Part shown: positions 23,455 to 34,690 of the stretch, in pieces | Layout: every line of letters begins with the position of its first letter | How positions within the stretch are numbered: the first letter of the stretch is position 1 | From: Channallabes apus | Taxonomy: Eukaryota; Chordata; Actinopteri; Siluriformes; Clariidae | Reading direction: 5' to 3' | NCBI GenBank assembly: GCA_030522415.1 | Contig: CM060118.1 | Location: 29,990,651-30,054,650 of the forward strand | DNA: 64,000 bases | Program-made: the position numbers and the translations under genes | Notes under the pieces: generated by a model | The model's database searches: none | Told to the model about the DNA's origin: nothing | The model's input: only the letters and a program-made list of their open reading frames with translations

Positions 23455-24229
23455 GTATCCTCCTCGTACCGAGCAATCTCTGTGTATTAGAGTGAGTGGG
23501 TGCATGCGTGATTGTGAGGATGTTTCAATTTTCTGTTATCACGCACCTGTTTTTATTTTCGAAAAAATGCAAAAGCGCTCCAGCTCAGAGAGAAAGTATT
23601 GCTTAGTGTCAGGTGGTTCCCACACCTTGCTCAGTTGAGAGGAGCAAGATGCTTAGTATCAGCTACCTTTACAAACTGCCCTCATTTTACCAGGCTGTCT
23701 CATTTCACCATGTTTTGTCCTTGTTTATACACAACACCTTGTTATCACCCCTGACATTTCACGTATACACCTAAAACATACAGCAAAAGAACCTTGTTGA
23801 TCCACTTCGATGTTTCTTGCTAACCATGGTGTCACAGCACACAGAGATTATTATAATTTTGCTTTTATAGCAATTGCTCTGACAATTTTTCTTGTATCTT
23901 AAAATGGAACATTAACTAGAAACTGAAAGTCCAGCCCTGTTTAGGCCGGTTCTATATCTTCCATCATTCACAAGAGCATGGTCCACACACACAAAAAAAA
24001 AAGCAGCAACAACCAAGACGACGGCAAATACGGCAAAATTACAGTGTTCGTTAGTACAAAAGCCAGTGCTGTGATGACAGTGGGTCTTTATTGAATCTCT
24101 TCGCTTGGCAAACAATAGCAGTGACACGAAATCGCACACAATTCTCCATTGAGAGGAGAGATTTGTTTAAAAGAAAGGAGTCCAAATGGAGGGGAAGGGT
24201 GCTGAGATGGATAATCAGAAAAGACATGC

Positions 24230-24500
24230 TCGCAACAGTCAGAGCCCATGCCTAAGCCATTTCCTCTTATAGCGAGTGAAAAGGCTGCCGGTGGGTTGAT
24301 AGAGCATTAATTGGCAGCGCTTTGTGCAGGAGATGTTTCTGCCATAATAGAGCACTGATAGATCTGATGATATGATTGGAGCCAGAACAACGCCGCTTGT
24401 CCCTGGAGCATAAAAATAACATTCTCCTGTGTACATTCTAAGGCTTTTTCTTTTTTTTTCCCCCGAAGGCAGAAAATGGATGGAGCCAAACGGTTCAGAT
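24230..24500. promoter_or_regulatory. Candidate conserved non-coding element
   Basis: Complex sequence containing AGAGCATTAATTGGCAGCGC (homeodomain ATTAATTGG), TGATAGATCTGATGATATGA and CATAAAAATAAC. Composition-based call only. Confidence 0.35.
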
Positions 24501-25814
24501 AGCAGTTCTTTTAGCGCATAATAGGCTGGTGATGCGATTCCTCATCCTGTGCCAAACCAAAAACAGACATTTCGCAATGAGCCCTTTCTTCAGAAACCTA
24601 CATCAAGTGGAATGTTTTTTAGATTCCCTATTTAAAGTTACTTTAAAATACTGACTGCTGCCCATCTATTGTCACAGTGGATCGTGCTTACATTGGTGCG
24701 CGCAAGGCATTGTACCATTGTAGAGATTTTTAAACACTTCAGTGTCACTCCTGGTTGAGAACAGGCCACAAACAGCCATCTCCAGCCAGAAGTGGTCAGT
24801 CATTGACACTAATAGTGGGTTGGAAAACAATTTAATTGAATTACTGATTAGCCTTGAATTAGCCTTGGGAATAGCCTTGAATTACTGAGTGAAAATGTAG
24901 CATGAAGTGATTGACATTCACACTCTAGAACAAAAGACAGGAAGCTAATGCTTTCTCTTTACTCGTCTCAAATGGCATGCTTTCTTTTTGTCTAAAGGAA
25001 TGTAACCAAAAATGAATATGTTATTAAGATGGAATAGATTACACGCCTATAATGAATATGAATACAGACAGCTGTACAAGAAATTGGCATTTTCAAATGT
25101 ATGCGTCGAGATGCTTAATGACGAAACCAAAAAGCCCATTTAGGGTGTGTGTCAGCAAATTTCCCATCGTGACTACAATATACAAACCGCAAAAAAAGCC
25201 TTGAAACTAAGCCAAATTGTTCTGATGTACAGTATGAGTAGATGTACGAGTTGCATTTTTCACATTCTTCTCAATCTTTTTATACAAAACTTGTTTTTTT
25301 TTTTTTTTTGTATTTGCACTATGTGGATATTCTACCTGGGACCTCGCAACCTTGCTCCAGGAATAAAGATGAAGTTTATTACCATACGAATTGGAGGTGC
25401 GTTATTTGTTTATTTCCCTCAGTGGATAACTCCAATAGCCATACGCTCCAAAATATAGCTATATTTGTACAATATCGCAACAATCCATAAAAATGCTTTT
25501 TATTTCTATGAATAAATAAAAAAAAAATTACAATTATCATTGGTGAATGGAAAATCGCTTCTTTTTCCAGCAGCCCTCCCCTTTGTTTTCCATTCAGTAG
25601 TGATAAGGTTTACAACAAACACATTCCAGTATATAGACAATACCCACTTTTGGTTAAAATCTAAATATGAAAACAAATAAGAATATTTAAACACCTAACA
25701 GATACAGCTTATGATATTGATGTAGAGTTGATCCAAATCCAACATCAAACTGCATTCAAGTTTGGAACCATGCAGCCTTACATATGAAGTTTTATTTTTT
25801 TTGATAAACACCTA

Positions 25815-25928
25815 TGGATTGGCACCCTGTCCATGGTGTACCCCGCCTTGTGCCCTAAGTTTCCTGGTATAGGCTCCAGGCCCCCGCGACCCTGTATATA
25901 AGGATAAAGCGGTACTGAAAATGAATGA
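25815..25928 (+). mobile_element. SINE family B, 5'-truncated copy
   Basis: Carries only the 3' third of the 16819 SINE (from ATGGATTGGCACC to the GAATGAAT tail). An 11-bp perfect duplication ATAAACACCTA flanks it (25804-25814 and 25929-25939), showing that truncation happened during insertion. Confidence 0.93.
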
Positions 25929-26779
25929 ATAAACACCTAATCAATGTACAGTATTGAGTGTCCTCATAAAAAAGTGAGATTTATAGTGATTACTACCTAA
26001 TTTTGATTAGACCATAATGTTGCAAAACCTATGATAATTGCATAGGAACCATCTGCAATATATTGTATGTACTGTACATTCTACTTAGGCTTTTTTAATG
26101 TATGTTCATTTTACTTATGCTCTTATGTTGTATATTTGAATTAAAACTTGGTCAAGGAAAGTTATGTACTGAATCTCGTTGGAAAGTTCTGTACCATGGT
26201 AAAAGAATTCAATATGAATTCAATATTCATATGAATAATGAATTAGATATTAGATATTAGAGATGGGGAAAAATCTTATCAGTGATGTATCAAAATATGT
26301 TTGATTTTTGTATAAACAGATTATGTAGAAGGACCAAATTATTATTATAATTATTTCAAGTTAAGTTTGTTTAGAATTTAACAATGATTTGGGATATTTA
26401 TAAAGTCATGATATGATTCTAACAGAATCGCATTATAAAACAATTGTATATTGTGATAATATTGTATCGGCTGGTCCCTGGTGGTTCCCATCCCTATTAG
26501 ATATACTGTGTACTGCATATTGCACTGGGCATTTTTATAGATTATTTTAAAATGTTAAAAGGAATTATGGTTATTAACATTTTGTAAATTATTTCTGTTT
26601 TCACTAATTCAGGGACACAAACCATGTAATGTAATATTTAAATTAAATAGGAGGAGTGTGTTTTCTTGGTACACGTCGCAGAAAGGAAATTAGAGGAGCG
26701 TCAAGTGTGGGTCTACATGTGTGGATGCCAATGTGAGACACAACATTTCTGACCTCTTCCCCAGTGGGCTTCTCCTGAT

Positions 26780-27060
26780 GAGATTACACTGTAAGCTCTA
26801 CTCTATCTCCTTAACGGCTGATCGCGCCCGTGTGACACACTTCTACAGCCTCTGTCACCCTGCTCTCCTCCACTGGTGTCACAGCCTCCAAACTGTGCTC
26901 CCGGCTATAGATTGGATTTGCTACGGTTGTTTGGCACACAGTGAGAGTAATCGCAAAGTGAAGAGGCAGAAATCCTAATTGAATTAGCTTAAAACTGTGG
27001 TCTGGTCTATTAATAGATGGGTTGCCATCAATCCTGCTGTACATTGCTATGGGTAGAGGC
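26780..27060. promoter_or_regulatory. Candidate conserved non-coding element
   Basis: Repeat-free block with CCTAATTGAATTAGCTTAAA (TAATT cores), TATAGATTGGATTTGC and CTATTAATAGATGG. No coding signal. Confidence 0.35.
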
Positions 27061-27292
27061 TCATTTGGGGGCAGTGACTACATGTTAAAAGCCTTCTTAT
27101 TAATTCTTTCTGGGGAGACTTGGCTTATGCACACAAGGTTCAGATCAAGCAGAAGTGAGATAGCAGATGGGGGGACGTCTTTTCACTTGCAAGTGGGCAC
27201 CTTTTTCACATAATCACATTATCACATCAAATATTAAAGGAAAACTGAATGCACCTAATGGTGTATATATGAATATGAACTTACTGAAAGAA

Positions 27293-27369
27293 GTGTGTGT
27301 GTAGTGCGTGTGCGTGTGTGCGTGTGTGTGTGTGTATGTGTGTGTGAGTGTGTGTGTGTGTGTGTGTGT
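27293..27369. repeat. GT-rich microsatellite before exon d
   Basis: Imperfect GT run ending about 31 bases upstream of the exon d acceptor. Confidence 0.95.
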
Positions 27370-27400
27370 AAAACAGTGTTTGCCTTAACCTCTATTCCAG

Positions 27401-27467
27401 ATGTGCGTGGGGTTATCGAGAGGAACAGACAGGCCGGACTGTTCACCTGCACTGATGTGTCCAGCAG
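27401..27467 (+). CDS. CAMKMT: CAMKMT exon d
   Basis: Acceptor CTCTATTCCAG at 27390-27400. Reads (N)VRGVIERNRQAGLFTCTDVSS plus AG, aligning with the mammalian helix NVQDIITRNQKAGVF. The donor is CAG|GTGGGA, a poor fit beyond the first bases. The GT-rich tract at 27293-27369 ends about 30 bases upstream of the acceptor, separated by TTTGCCTTAACCTC, which contains a branch-point-like TTAAC. Length 67 = 2+63+2 keeps phase on both sides. Confidence 0.94.
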
Positions 27468-27600
27468 GTGGGATATCGGTTATTGACTACACTTATTTGT
27501 TGTCTTCTAGATTTATTGTCTGCTCAATTTTTTTTAAATCTTTCCATTATAATCTGCATTTAATTTTAAAGGTTTAAAGGTTTAGTTTGACTTAGTCTTT

Positions 27601-27668
27601 GTTTGTGTGTGTGTGTGCGTGTGTGTGCGTGTGTGTGCGTGTGTGTGCGTGTGTGTGCGTGTGTGTGT
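27601..27668. repeat. 10-bp GT/GC minisatellite
   Basis: Five copies of GTGTGTGCGT at 27611-27660 with GT-rich ends. Confidence 0.95.
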
Positions 27669-27829
27669 TTGCGAACGCTGAAATACACTTAAGATAATGT
27701 ATTTTTTCATACCTGGCTATCTTTTTCATACCCTCCAGAGAAAGTCAGAGATGTGTAACAAGCTGGGAAGGGTATCTTCTTATATGAGGTCACAATAGGG
27801 GGCATATCTAGTTGGCTTGTTTATGCCCA

Positions 27830-30165
27830 AGGCAAGTTTATTTGTATAGCAAAATAAAAGCAGTTTATAATGACGCTTTTAAAAGTACTTAAAATGTAAT
27901 TTTTAATAAATAAAAAAAAGTGAAAAATCTAAGGTAAACATAAAATACAGTGCAGTCAGTTCGGACGTAGCACAGTACTCATGCAATGAATGCACAGCTA
28001 AATAGATGAGTTTTAAGTCTCGATTTAAATGTGACTAATGTTTTAGCACATCTGATCTCTTCTGGAAGCTGGATCAGATGGATGGATAGCTGTGATAGGC
28101 AATTTGGTTCTTTCTCATTATCTGACTTAGTGGGAGCATACACAGGCTAAACAGGAGGGGTGCAAGAATTGAGCCTTGTGGGACTCCGCATGTCATGGAC
28201 GTCCACTTAAAACTTACACTCTCCTATACTCACATAATAACCTCTCCTTTTCTAAGTATGACCTGAACCATTTTAGTACCATCCCAGAAAGCCCGACCCA
28301 GTTTTCCAGTCTTTCTATTAGTATGTTATGGTCGATAGTGTCAAACGCAGCACTAAGATCTAGCAGTACCAGCGCTGATATTTTGTCAGAATATCAGAAA
28401 CCTGTCCAGGTATTCATTTGAATAAAAACAACCTTTTCAATAATCTTACCTACACTACCGTTCAAAAGTTTTAGATCACTTGCAAATGTCTTTGTTTTTG
28501 TTTAGTGATTTATTTTCTACATTCTACAACAATACTGGGGATTTCAAAACTATAAAATAACACATATGGGATTAGGTAATTACGTAACAAAAACAACAGT
28601 TAGTTGTTATTTTAAGACACAGAGGTCAGCCGTTCTGTAATAGTTCTTGCAAGAACAGTATTGTCAAGTGCATTTGCAAAATCCGTCAAGCACCATAATG
28701 AACCTGTGTCTCATGAAGGCCGTCCCAGGAGGGTGAGAGCAACACCTATGAAGTCTTTACAGAGCATAAGTAGCAGACACATCTCAATATCAACTGTTCA
28801 AAGGAGATTAATGCATTTTTTGGACGCCTTCAGCATTCCTTTACAAGTTAGAAAGAAATTAAAATCCGGAACGATCATGGAGTTAGAAAGTGATCTAAAA
28901 CTTTTGAACAGTAGTGTATAAAAGGAAGATTTGATATTGGTCTGTAGTAATTCAGTATCGTATTATCAAGATTGCTCTTTTTCAGGAGTGGCTTTACAAC
29001 TGAGGTTCTCAGAGAGTTCAGAAACATCCTAGAGAGAAGTTTGATTTTCACCACTTCTAAAAGATCTGCTTCTAAACAGTTAAACACACTTTTGAGAAAA
29101 GATGTGGGAAGTGTGTCAAGGTCGCAGGTTGACAATTTGAGGTGCTGTACTATATCTCCCAAGATTTTGCTATCAATTTCTTGAAAGACAGACATAGTAA
29201 CTGTTTTTTGAGGTTGTGCTTGAGTTTTTCTGACCTCTGCATAACTTGATGCGTTATCTGCAAGTATCAAGTTGCATAATCAAGTATTATCTGCATAACT
29301 TGATAATATTAAAGAGCCCTTACAGATTTTCTCAGAAAAGAAGGAAGCAAACTCATTGCATTTGCTGTCGGAGAGCATTTCAATTGGAATCTGACTTGGT
29401 GGGTTTGTCAGTCTCTCAACAGTAGCAAAAAGAGTGTGTGTGTTGTTTATGTTACTGTTTATAATGTTTGAGAAGAAGGTCTGTCTAGCTGCGGCTAGTT
29501 CCACATTGAAAGCATGAAGACTGTCTTTATAGAGGCTATAGTGAATTTCAAGTTTCGTCTTCCACCACATCCTGCTTAGCTTTTCAGCATTGTCTTTTCA
29601 TACTCTGAACTACTGGTGATTTTCTCCATGGTGATTTCTGTCTGCCCGTCTTTCGGACCTTTTCCGGAGCCATATCATCAATAACATTCTTAACCTTTGA
29701 CTTAAAGGAATCACGGAGAAAATTAACAGAGTCTGCAGAAATGCTTGGTGTAAAAGATATAGCCTTCATAAATAGTGCACTTGTATTCTCATTAATGCAT
29801 CTCTTTCTGACAGAGACCTAAATTCAGTGTTAACAGAGATCAATATATCAAAGAAAATGCAAAAGTGATCAGACATCGCTACGTCCTTAATAAGCATGGA
29901 TGAGATTTTTAGTCTCTTACTGATGAGTAAATCTAAAGCGTGTCCACGACTACTAGTGGGCCCGTGCACATGCTGAATCAGGTCAAAAGTGTTTAAAACA
30001 CTTATCATTTATTTTGTAGTATTGATTTCTGCATTATCAATATGAATATTAAAGTCCCTTGTAGCAAAACAGTCAAACAGAGGAGTTCTGTAAACTCTTC
30101 AATAAAGTCTGGAAAGTATTTTGGAGGTCTGGCTAATACAAAAAATATATTACACAAAAATTTGT
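27830..30165 (-). mobile_element. LINE (CR1/L2-like), truncated, deleted and interrupted
   Basis: Minus-strand blocks run from right to left. An endonuclease end is visible with DFNIHIDN (about 30020-30050) and GHALDLLISK and DVAMSDHF (about 29860-29950). A linker follows (29280-29770), then RT start SVVKPLLKKSNLD and NYYRPISNLPF (about 28890-29020). The MITE interrupts here. RT resumes with [15 protein letters not shown] (about 28320-28370), then GVPQGSILAPLLF (about 28140-28185). The YADD region is missing, and the reading jumps to a C-terminal LPEEIRCAKTLVTFKSRLKT and HLFS (about 28000-28070). The left end at about 27830 (GCAAGTTTATTTGTATAGC) is a typical LINE 3' end. Confidence 0.85.
28453..28916. 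mobile_element. Tc1-type MITE inserted in the LINE
   Basis: 464 bp between TA duplications (28451-28452, 28917-28918). Terminal inverted repeats are about 27 bp, CACTACCGTTCAAAAGTTTT followed by AGATCACT at the left and its near-complement at the right. A degraded transposase HTH scrap is visible on the plus strand (HEGRPRRVRATPMKSLQ; ISISTVQRRL), so it is an internally deleted Tc1 element. Confidence 0.93.
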
Positions 30166-31587
30166 ATTAGCTCAGGCTAATACAAAAAAAAAAAAAAAAA
30201 AAAAAGGACAAACAGCAGGAACTGTTTTTCCCCTCATGTTTTGTTTGTACTCATACTAGAGACCTGTCCAAAATGTCTTAAAAGTTCGTTAAGTATAATA
30301 GGTCCTCTTTAATGTTTAACATTAATATTAGATCATTTTGTGCGAGATAAGCAGAAATTGTAATATGTATTGTGTTGTGCTTAATTTAATTAATTTCATT
30401 AAGTTTAATGGTATAACTTTAGTTTACTGTAGTCCTTTTTTTTCTTTTTTTAAAGAAAATTGGCATTAAGTTGAAAATATTGGTGTGCTTTTGAGGTGGG
30501 CTTTATATCAGAAGTGAATAATGTCTAATAAAGATTATATTAGTGATATTGATTTGCTGTTGGTGTGTAGGTCTATGATAATTAAATACTAACCCTAACA
30601 ACCGAATGTAATAATAATCCCCTTTGGATAAAATCATTAACAATAATTTTGAACCCATGACTGTAGTAGGGTACCTATATTGATTTATGTAATGACTCTG
30701 AATAAGGTCACTTGTCTTCAAGTTGCCCTCTGAACCACGGTGTCCAGGTAACTACGCATCAGCGGTCTTGATGATGAGTTCAGATCTCGAGCGCTGTGTC
30801 TCATCCTTGTGAATAAGGTTTACGGGTTAGACACCGCCTTTCAAATGTATTATCACCTAAAATGATTTTGGATTTTCAGTGATCTAAGCGCTCCTCTCTC
30901 TACACCCCTCCCTCCTCCCTCCATATTTACCCTGGGCTGATGAAGTGCAAGAGTAAATGTATAATTAGCCTGCATTACTTTGATTGTTTTCTTTTGAGAT
31001 TAGGCTTCCTGTCAGAGCGTGCGCTTTAAGAGGGGTGAAGGTCGTGCATGATTGGATGAGGGAGGGGGGGATTCTTTTCCTCAACTCTGTGAATAAGTGG
31101 TGTGGCCCCCTGCTGACAGAGGAGATTGTATTTCCACAAGACGTAATTTTTGTTTACTGAGTGTTAATAATAGCTAATTAATAATCAGATTCTCCTGCTA
31201 AAATAATCAACGGTAGCACAGAAGGTGGAGATAGTTAGTGGGGAAAAAAGGAGAGGGAGAATAAACTGCCAGGCGTGGTAACCGTCTCGATCTGAATCCG
31301 GATGCGGACAGTGAGTTTTGCATAAAAGTTAGTGGGATATAAGTACAGTGATCTGAGACTGCGAGATTTGATTAAACCAGACATTATTGCAAGTAGTTGG
31401 AGAGTCACGGTGACTGTACTGCGTATAATTTCGAAGACATTTCGCCCACTCGTCTGTGGTGCTTCATCAGTCATTCATTAGTCTCAAAAGTCAGCTATAG
31501 ACAGTATTATCTCTCATTCGTTTTTTTTTTCCTTTTTCTCTACTTGTCATTTTCACAAAGCTCATAATGGGAGTTGTTCTTCCTCAG

Positions 31588-31662
31588 GGTGATGAGATGG
31601 GACAGTAAGCGGGACGTGTCCACAATGGAGGGCCGCTTCGACGTGGTAATGTGTGCTGATTG
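31588..31662 (+). CDS. CAMKMT: CAMKMT exon e
   Basis: Acceptor TTCTTCCTCAG; G completes Arg with AG of exon d. Reads VMRWDSKRDVSTMEGRFDVV followed by MCAD and TG of Cys. Corresponds to [20 protein letters not shown] of mammals. The final MCADC forms strand 4, and with the next exon gives ADCLF, which fits the [D/E]XX[Y/F] signature of family-16 lysine methyltransferases. Consensus donor TG|GTAAGT. Confidence 0.95.
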
Positions 31663-31899
31663 GTAAGTCATTCATCTCTCCTTTCTGCAGATACATTCAT
31701 TGCACACTTGATCTGTGTTTGACGTAATCACATGAAGCACTCACACGTCCCTTCTGACTACGGCACACAAAATATTCCTGCATATACACTGCTATAATGA
31801 CGAGCGTAAATTGTCTACAGGTAGGGCAACATTCCAGGTTTTCCCTACCTGCATCAGTATGAGCCAAATATCATATCTCACCCTCTAGCAGCTTTTTCA

Positions 31900-32220
31900 G
31901 ACACAATATGTCCACACCCTCAATAACAGCTCACGGCTCGTTGGCCTGGTGACGGCGCGTTAATATCCACACTCGCGCGACGCTTATCAGATGGCAGCCT
32001 TCAGCCCGAGGCTGGCACCGTGTTACTTCCCCTTGGCTAACCCCGCCAGGCATTTTCATTTCTCCCCAAATTGCCTCTTTTTTTCATGCTCGACGTCCCA
32101 GCAAATGGATGTCTTAGGCAAATTGCAAATAATTATGCCGGTGTGAGGAGCCGGGAGAGAGACCGAGAACTGGAGAGAATAACACAAACATTTCAATTAG
32201 CCTGCTTCTTAACATAGATT
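31900..32220. promoter_or_regulatory. Candidate conserved non-coding element
   Basis: GC-balanced, repeat-free block 240 bases after exon e. It contains CTTATCAGATGGCAGCC (GATA plus E-box), GCAAATTGCAAATAATTATG (overlapping POU- and homeodomain-type sites) and GCGTTAATATCC. The sequence quality contrasts sharply with the AT-rich flanks. Confidence 0.45.
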
Positions 32221-32869
32221 TCAGTCCTGATTTGTTTTTAATCTTTGTTAAAAAAAAAAAAAAAACACACAGTCGCACAACTTAATTTTCGCTAATTATG
32301 CAATGCAACTGATGTTACAGTACTCACAGGAATATTAGCTGGTTAGATGAGACTGAAATTCCTGTAACAGTTTCAGGTTTAATGACCTGTAATTGTCAGT
32401 TAAGAAATTACAGTAATAAAATAGGCTGGATTGAATTAAAAATGTTGAATTTCAGAATAATTTGGGATCAACTCTCTGCTACAGTAAACATACAATATGC
32501 TAGAAACATTTGTACCATTCAGCACGTGAAATCCAAACCTGCACAGCGAGTGTAAAGAATTATCCACCCAAAAAAGCATTCGACTTTCGACTTATTCTTG
32601 CATCCATAAATTGCTCATTACATGCACTAAGACTTGTACAAAGTGTGCTTTATGTAACATAAGAATCAGTATGAGTGGTGGACGTGTTGCAGGCAGCATA
32701 ATGATACTGTTGATAATCTCGAAAAACCCAGCAAATCCTACCATTATTCTAATGCCACAAAATGCCAGCTAATACACGGGTGACATGAACAGTAGAGGGC
32801 CAGTGTGCAGATGATTTGTGTGCAGTAAGAAGATCCTGTGTGTGTATGTGGGCACACATGAGAGCACAA

Positions 32870-33070
32870 GCAGCGTTGGAAATGACTCATGCCGCTATGG
32901 CCGTCCCCCCGTCGCTCCAGCCAGCCGCTTGCCCGTAATTGCCGTCATCAGGAGGGTGATCTCTCGTAGATTAATGAACATCACAGCAGCGGCGATCACC
33001 TGCGAAAAGGTCAACAGCCGTACTTCTGCTTCCATTAATTACAGTCTTTCAGGCAGACGCCCAGGAACGA
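32870..33070. promoter_or_regulatory. Candidate conserved non-coding element
   Basis: Repeat-free block with GCCCGTAATTGCCGTCATCA, TAGATTAATGAACATCACAG and TTCCATTAATTACAG: three separate TAAT/ATTA sites. A 148-codon frame overlaps it, but composition and lack of splice context argue against coding. Confidence 0.45.
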
Positions 33071-33868
33071 AGCATCTAACGCCGAGACCCTCGCACCAGG
33101 GGGAGAAGGAGGAAGAAGAGTTTAGAGACATGGATTTACAGTATACTTCATGTGTCTTGTTCATTAAGTCTATCTGGCTATTAGCACTATTTGTATTACT
33201 TATTTGTAGCATACCTTTAAAAGAGCACACACTGAATTGTATAGCTTGTGTGTGCGTGTGTTAAAGGAAAAGCATTAATTCTACAGTGTCTGTTCTGATA
33301 CTCCCCAGTTGCACTAACCTGAAAGAGACAAAAGGGGATCTTTTCTTCATGTCACATGTAATGCTTTACATGAATGCTTTCCATTAATCCAAGTACAAGA
33401 AACAAAACCAGCGAGAGCAAATATGGGGGCGAAGAATCCACCAGTACCGAAAAAGGAAAGGTTTACTTCCTAATCGTAGCTAATATCAATCATCTGATTA
33501 GAATAAGCTGCTAAACAAGACCGTATGATTTCGAGGTGTAATCAGGAAGTGTGTTTCACGGCTGCTCCTGTACCATACCCGTCAGTTCTCATAGCAGAGA
33601 GCAGGGTGAGGCAGGTGGGATTATGCCAGATTAAATGTGGAAGTGGGGTCAGAATGGCAATGCACTCTCTGGAACTCTACACAGATTATGCTCAAGATAA
33701 TCTGAGGGATTCCACATCCAGATTAACCCAGTTAGGCTTCTCGGAGGAAGGATATGCAAATTTGTCTAATGTCTTATTAAGCAAGGTGCGTAGGCACATT
33801 TCTTATTTTAGTAAGTGCTGTAGATATGGTTTTTATGTGCATGTTGTAGTAGAATGACAGCACATGTA

Positions 33869-34010
33869 GAGTCAGCCAAAAAAATGTATAGACACTCCAG
33901 GAAAAGAAACATATTATGATGTTAAATTTATTAACATAATGTTAATTTTATATATATAAAACAGGTTTTTCTTTTCCTGAAGTGTGTATACATTTTTTGG
34001 CTGACTCTGT
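33869..34010. mobile_element. Short MITE, ~142 bp
   Basis: Inverted ends GAGTCAGCCAAAAAAATGTA and its near-complement ending GGCTGACTCTG are flanked by TA. Half of a related copy lies at 52633-52690. Confidence 0.88.
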
Positions 34011-34344
34011 AAAACTGACCTAATCTGTTACTCTTAACATTGTTGGAGACCCTTGGTTCACTCATGCATACAGAACATTGGTCCTCATTATTGTTAAGTT
34101 TGTGCATGTATTCACTGCTTTTCGATTTAGACCTTGGGCTTTACATTGAAAATCATGCTTGGTAGCATGTTTACATCATCATTTTGTTTAATACTGTATC
34201 TAAGGCTAAATCTGAACTAGTGCTCCACAATTAATTGCATAAATATCAGTATCACTATATAGACCTATGCAATGATTTAATCACAATGAGCTGCAAATTA
34301 TAACAGGTAATATACACATAGTGGATAGTTTAGGTTATTTAAGG

Positions 34345-34690
34345 GGCATGCGAGTACTCGCCCTATCATCTGGAGATCGCGAGTTCGATTCCTGGGTGAT
34401 GCTGTGACCTCTCACAGCCTGAGGTCTAGAGAGAGGCCAAGCTCCCTCAGAGAGGTGGGATGAGAGGTACTTAGTGCTCCCACATTAATCACGGCTCTAC
34501 AGCCAATCGGGACTACTGTGAGCTCGCGCAAGCGGAAGGAGTGAATAGTGCTGTCCTCCGAGTGTGTTACGCCGCCCCCCACAGTGCATGACCGAGCAGC
34601 TCGAAAAGATGCGGTCGGCCCTCCCGACTGAGTGATATGAGCCCTAATGTGGGAGCGCCCCTAGTGAGGAGGAATTGGAAACAACTAAAA
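34345..34690 (+). mobile_element. tRNA-derived SINE, family A (plus copy)
   Basis: Head with ACTCGCCCTATCATCTGG and B box GAGTTCGATTCC, body as in 13020-13365 (GCTCCCACATTAATCACGGC, GCAAGCGGAAGGAG), end CCCTCCCGACTGAGTG plus ~70 bases. About 30-40 bases between AGATG and CGGTCGGCC are missing relative to the other copy. Confidence 0.82.

Larger units (their letters stand above)
23455..27400 (+). other. Intron c-d
   Basis: Mostly AT-rich. Holds a 5'-truncated SINE (25815-25928), two candidate conserved blocks (24230-24500, 26780-27060) and a GT run before exon d. Nothing recognisable at 23500-24200, 24600-25780 or 25940-26650. Confidence 0.6.
27468..31587 (+). other. Intron d-e
   Basis: Dominated by a minus-strand LINE split by a MITE (27830-30165). 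A 10-bp minisatellite lies at 27601-27668 and an A run at 30183-30205. 30890-31220 is complex and may hold a conserved block (TTGTTTACTGAGTG, AGCTAATTAATAATCAG). 30210-30880 and 31230-31580 show nothing. Confidence 0.6.

Noticed and set aside
27601..27668. Possible CRISPR-like or satellite array
   Set aside because: It is a five-copy 10-bp GT/GC minisatellite without spacers.
32818..33264. 148-codon plus-strand frame
   Set aside because: No recognisable protein, no splice or promoter context. It overlaps a block that looks like a non-coding element.
33525..33857. 110-codon plus-strand frame
   Set aside because: No family resemblance, and it lies in the middle of a CAMKMT intron without splice sites consistent with an exon.
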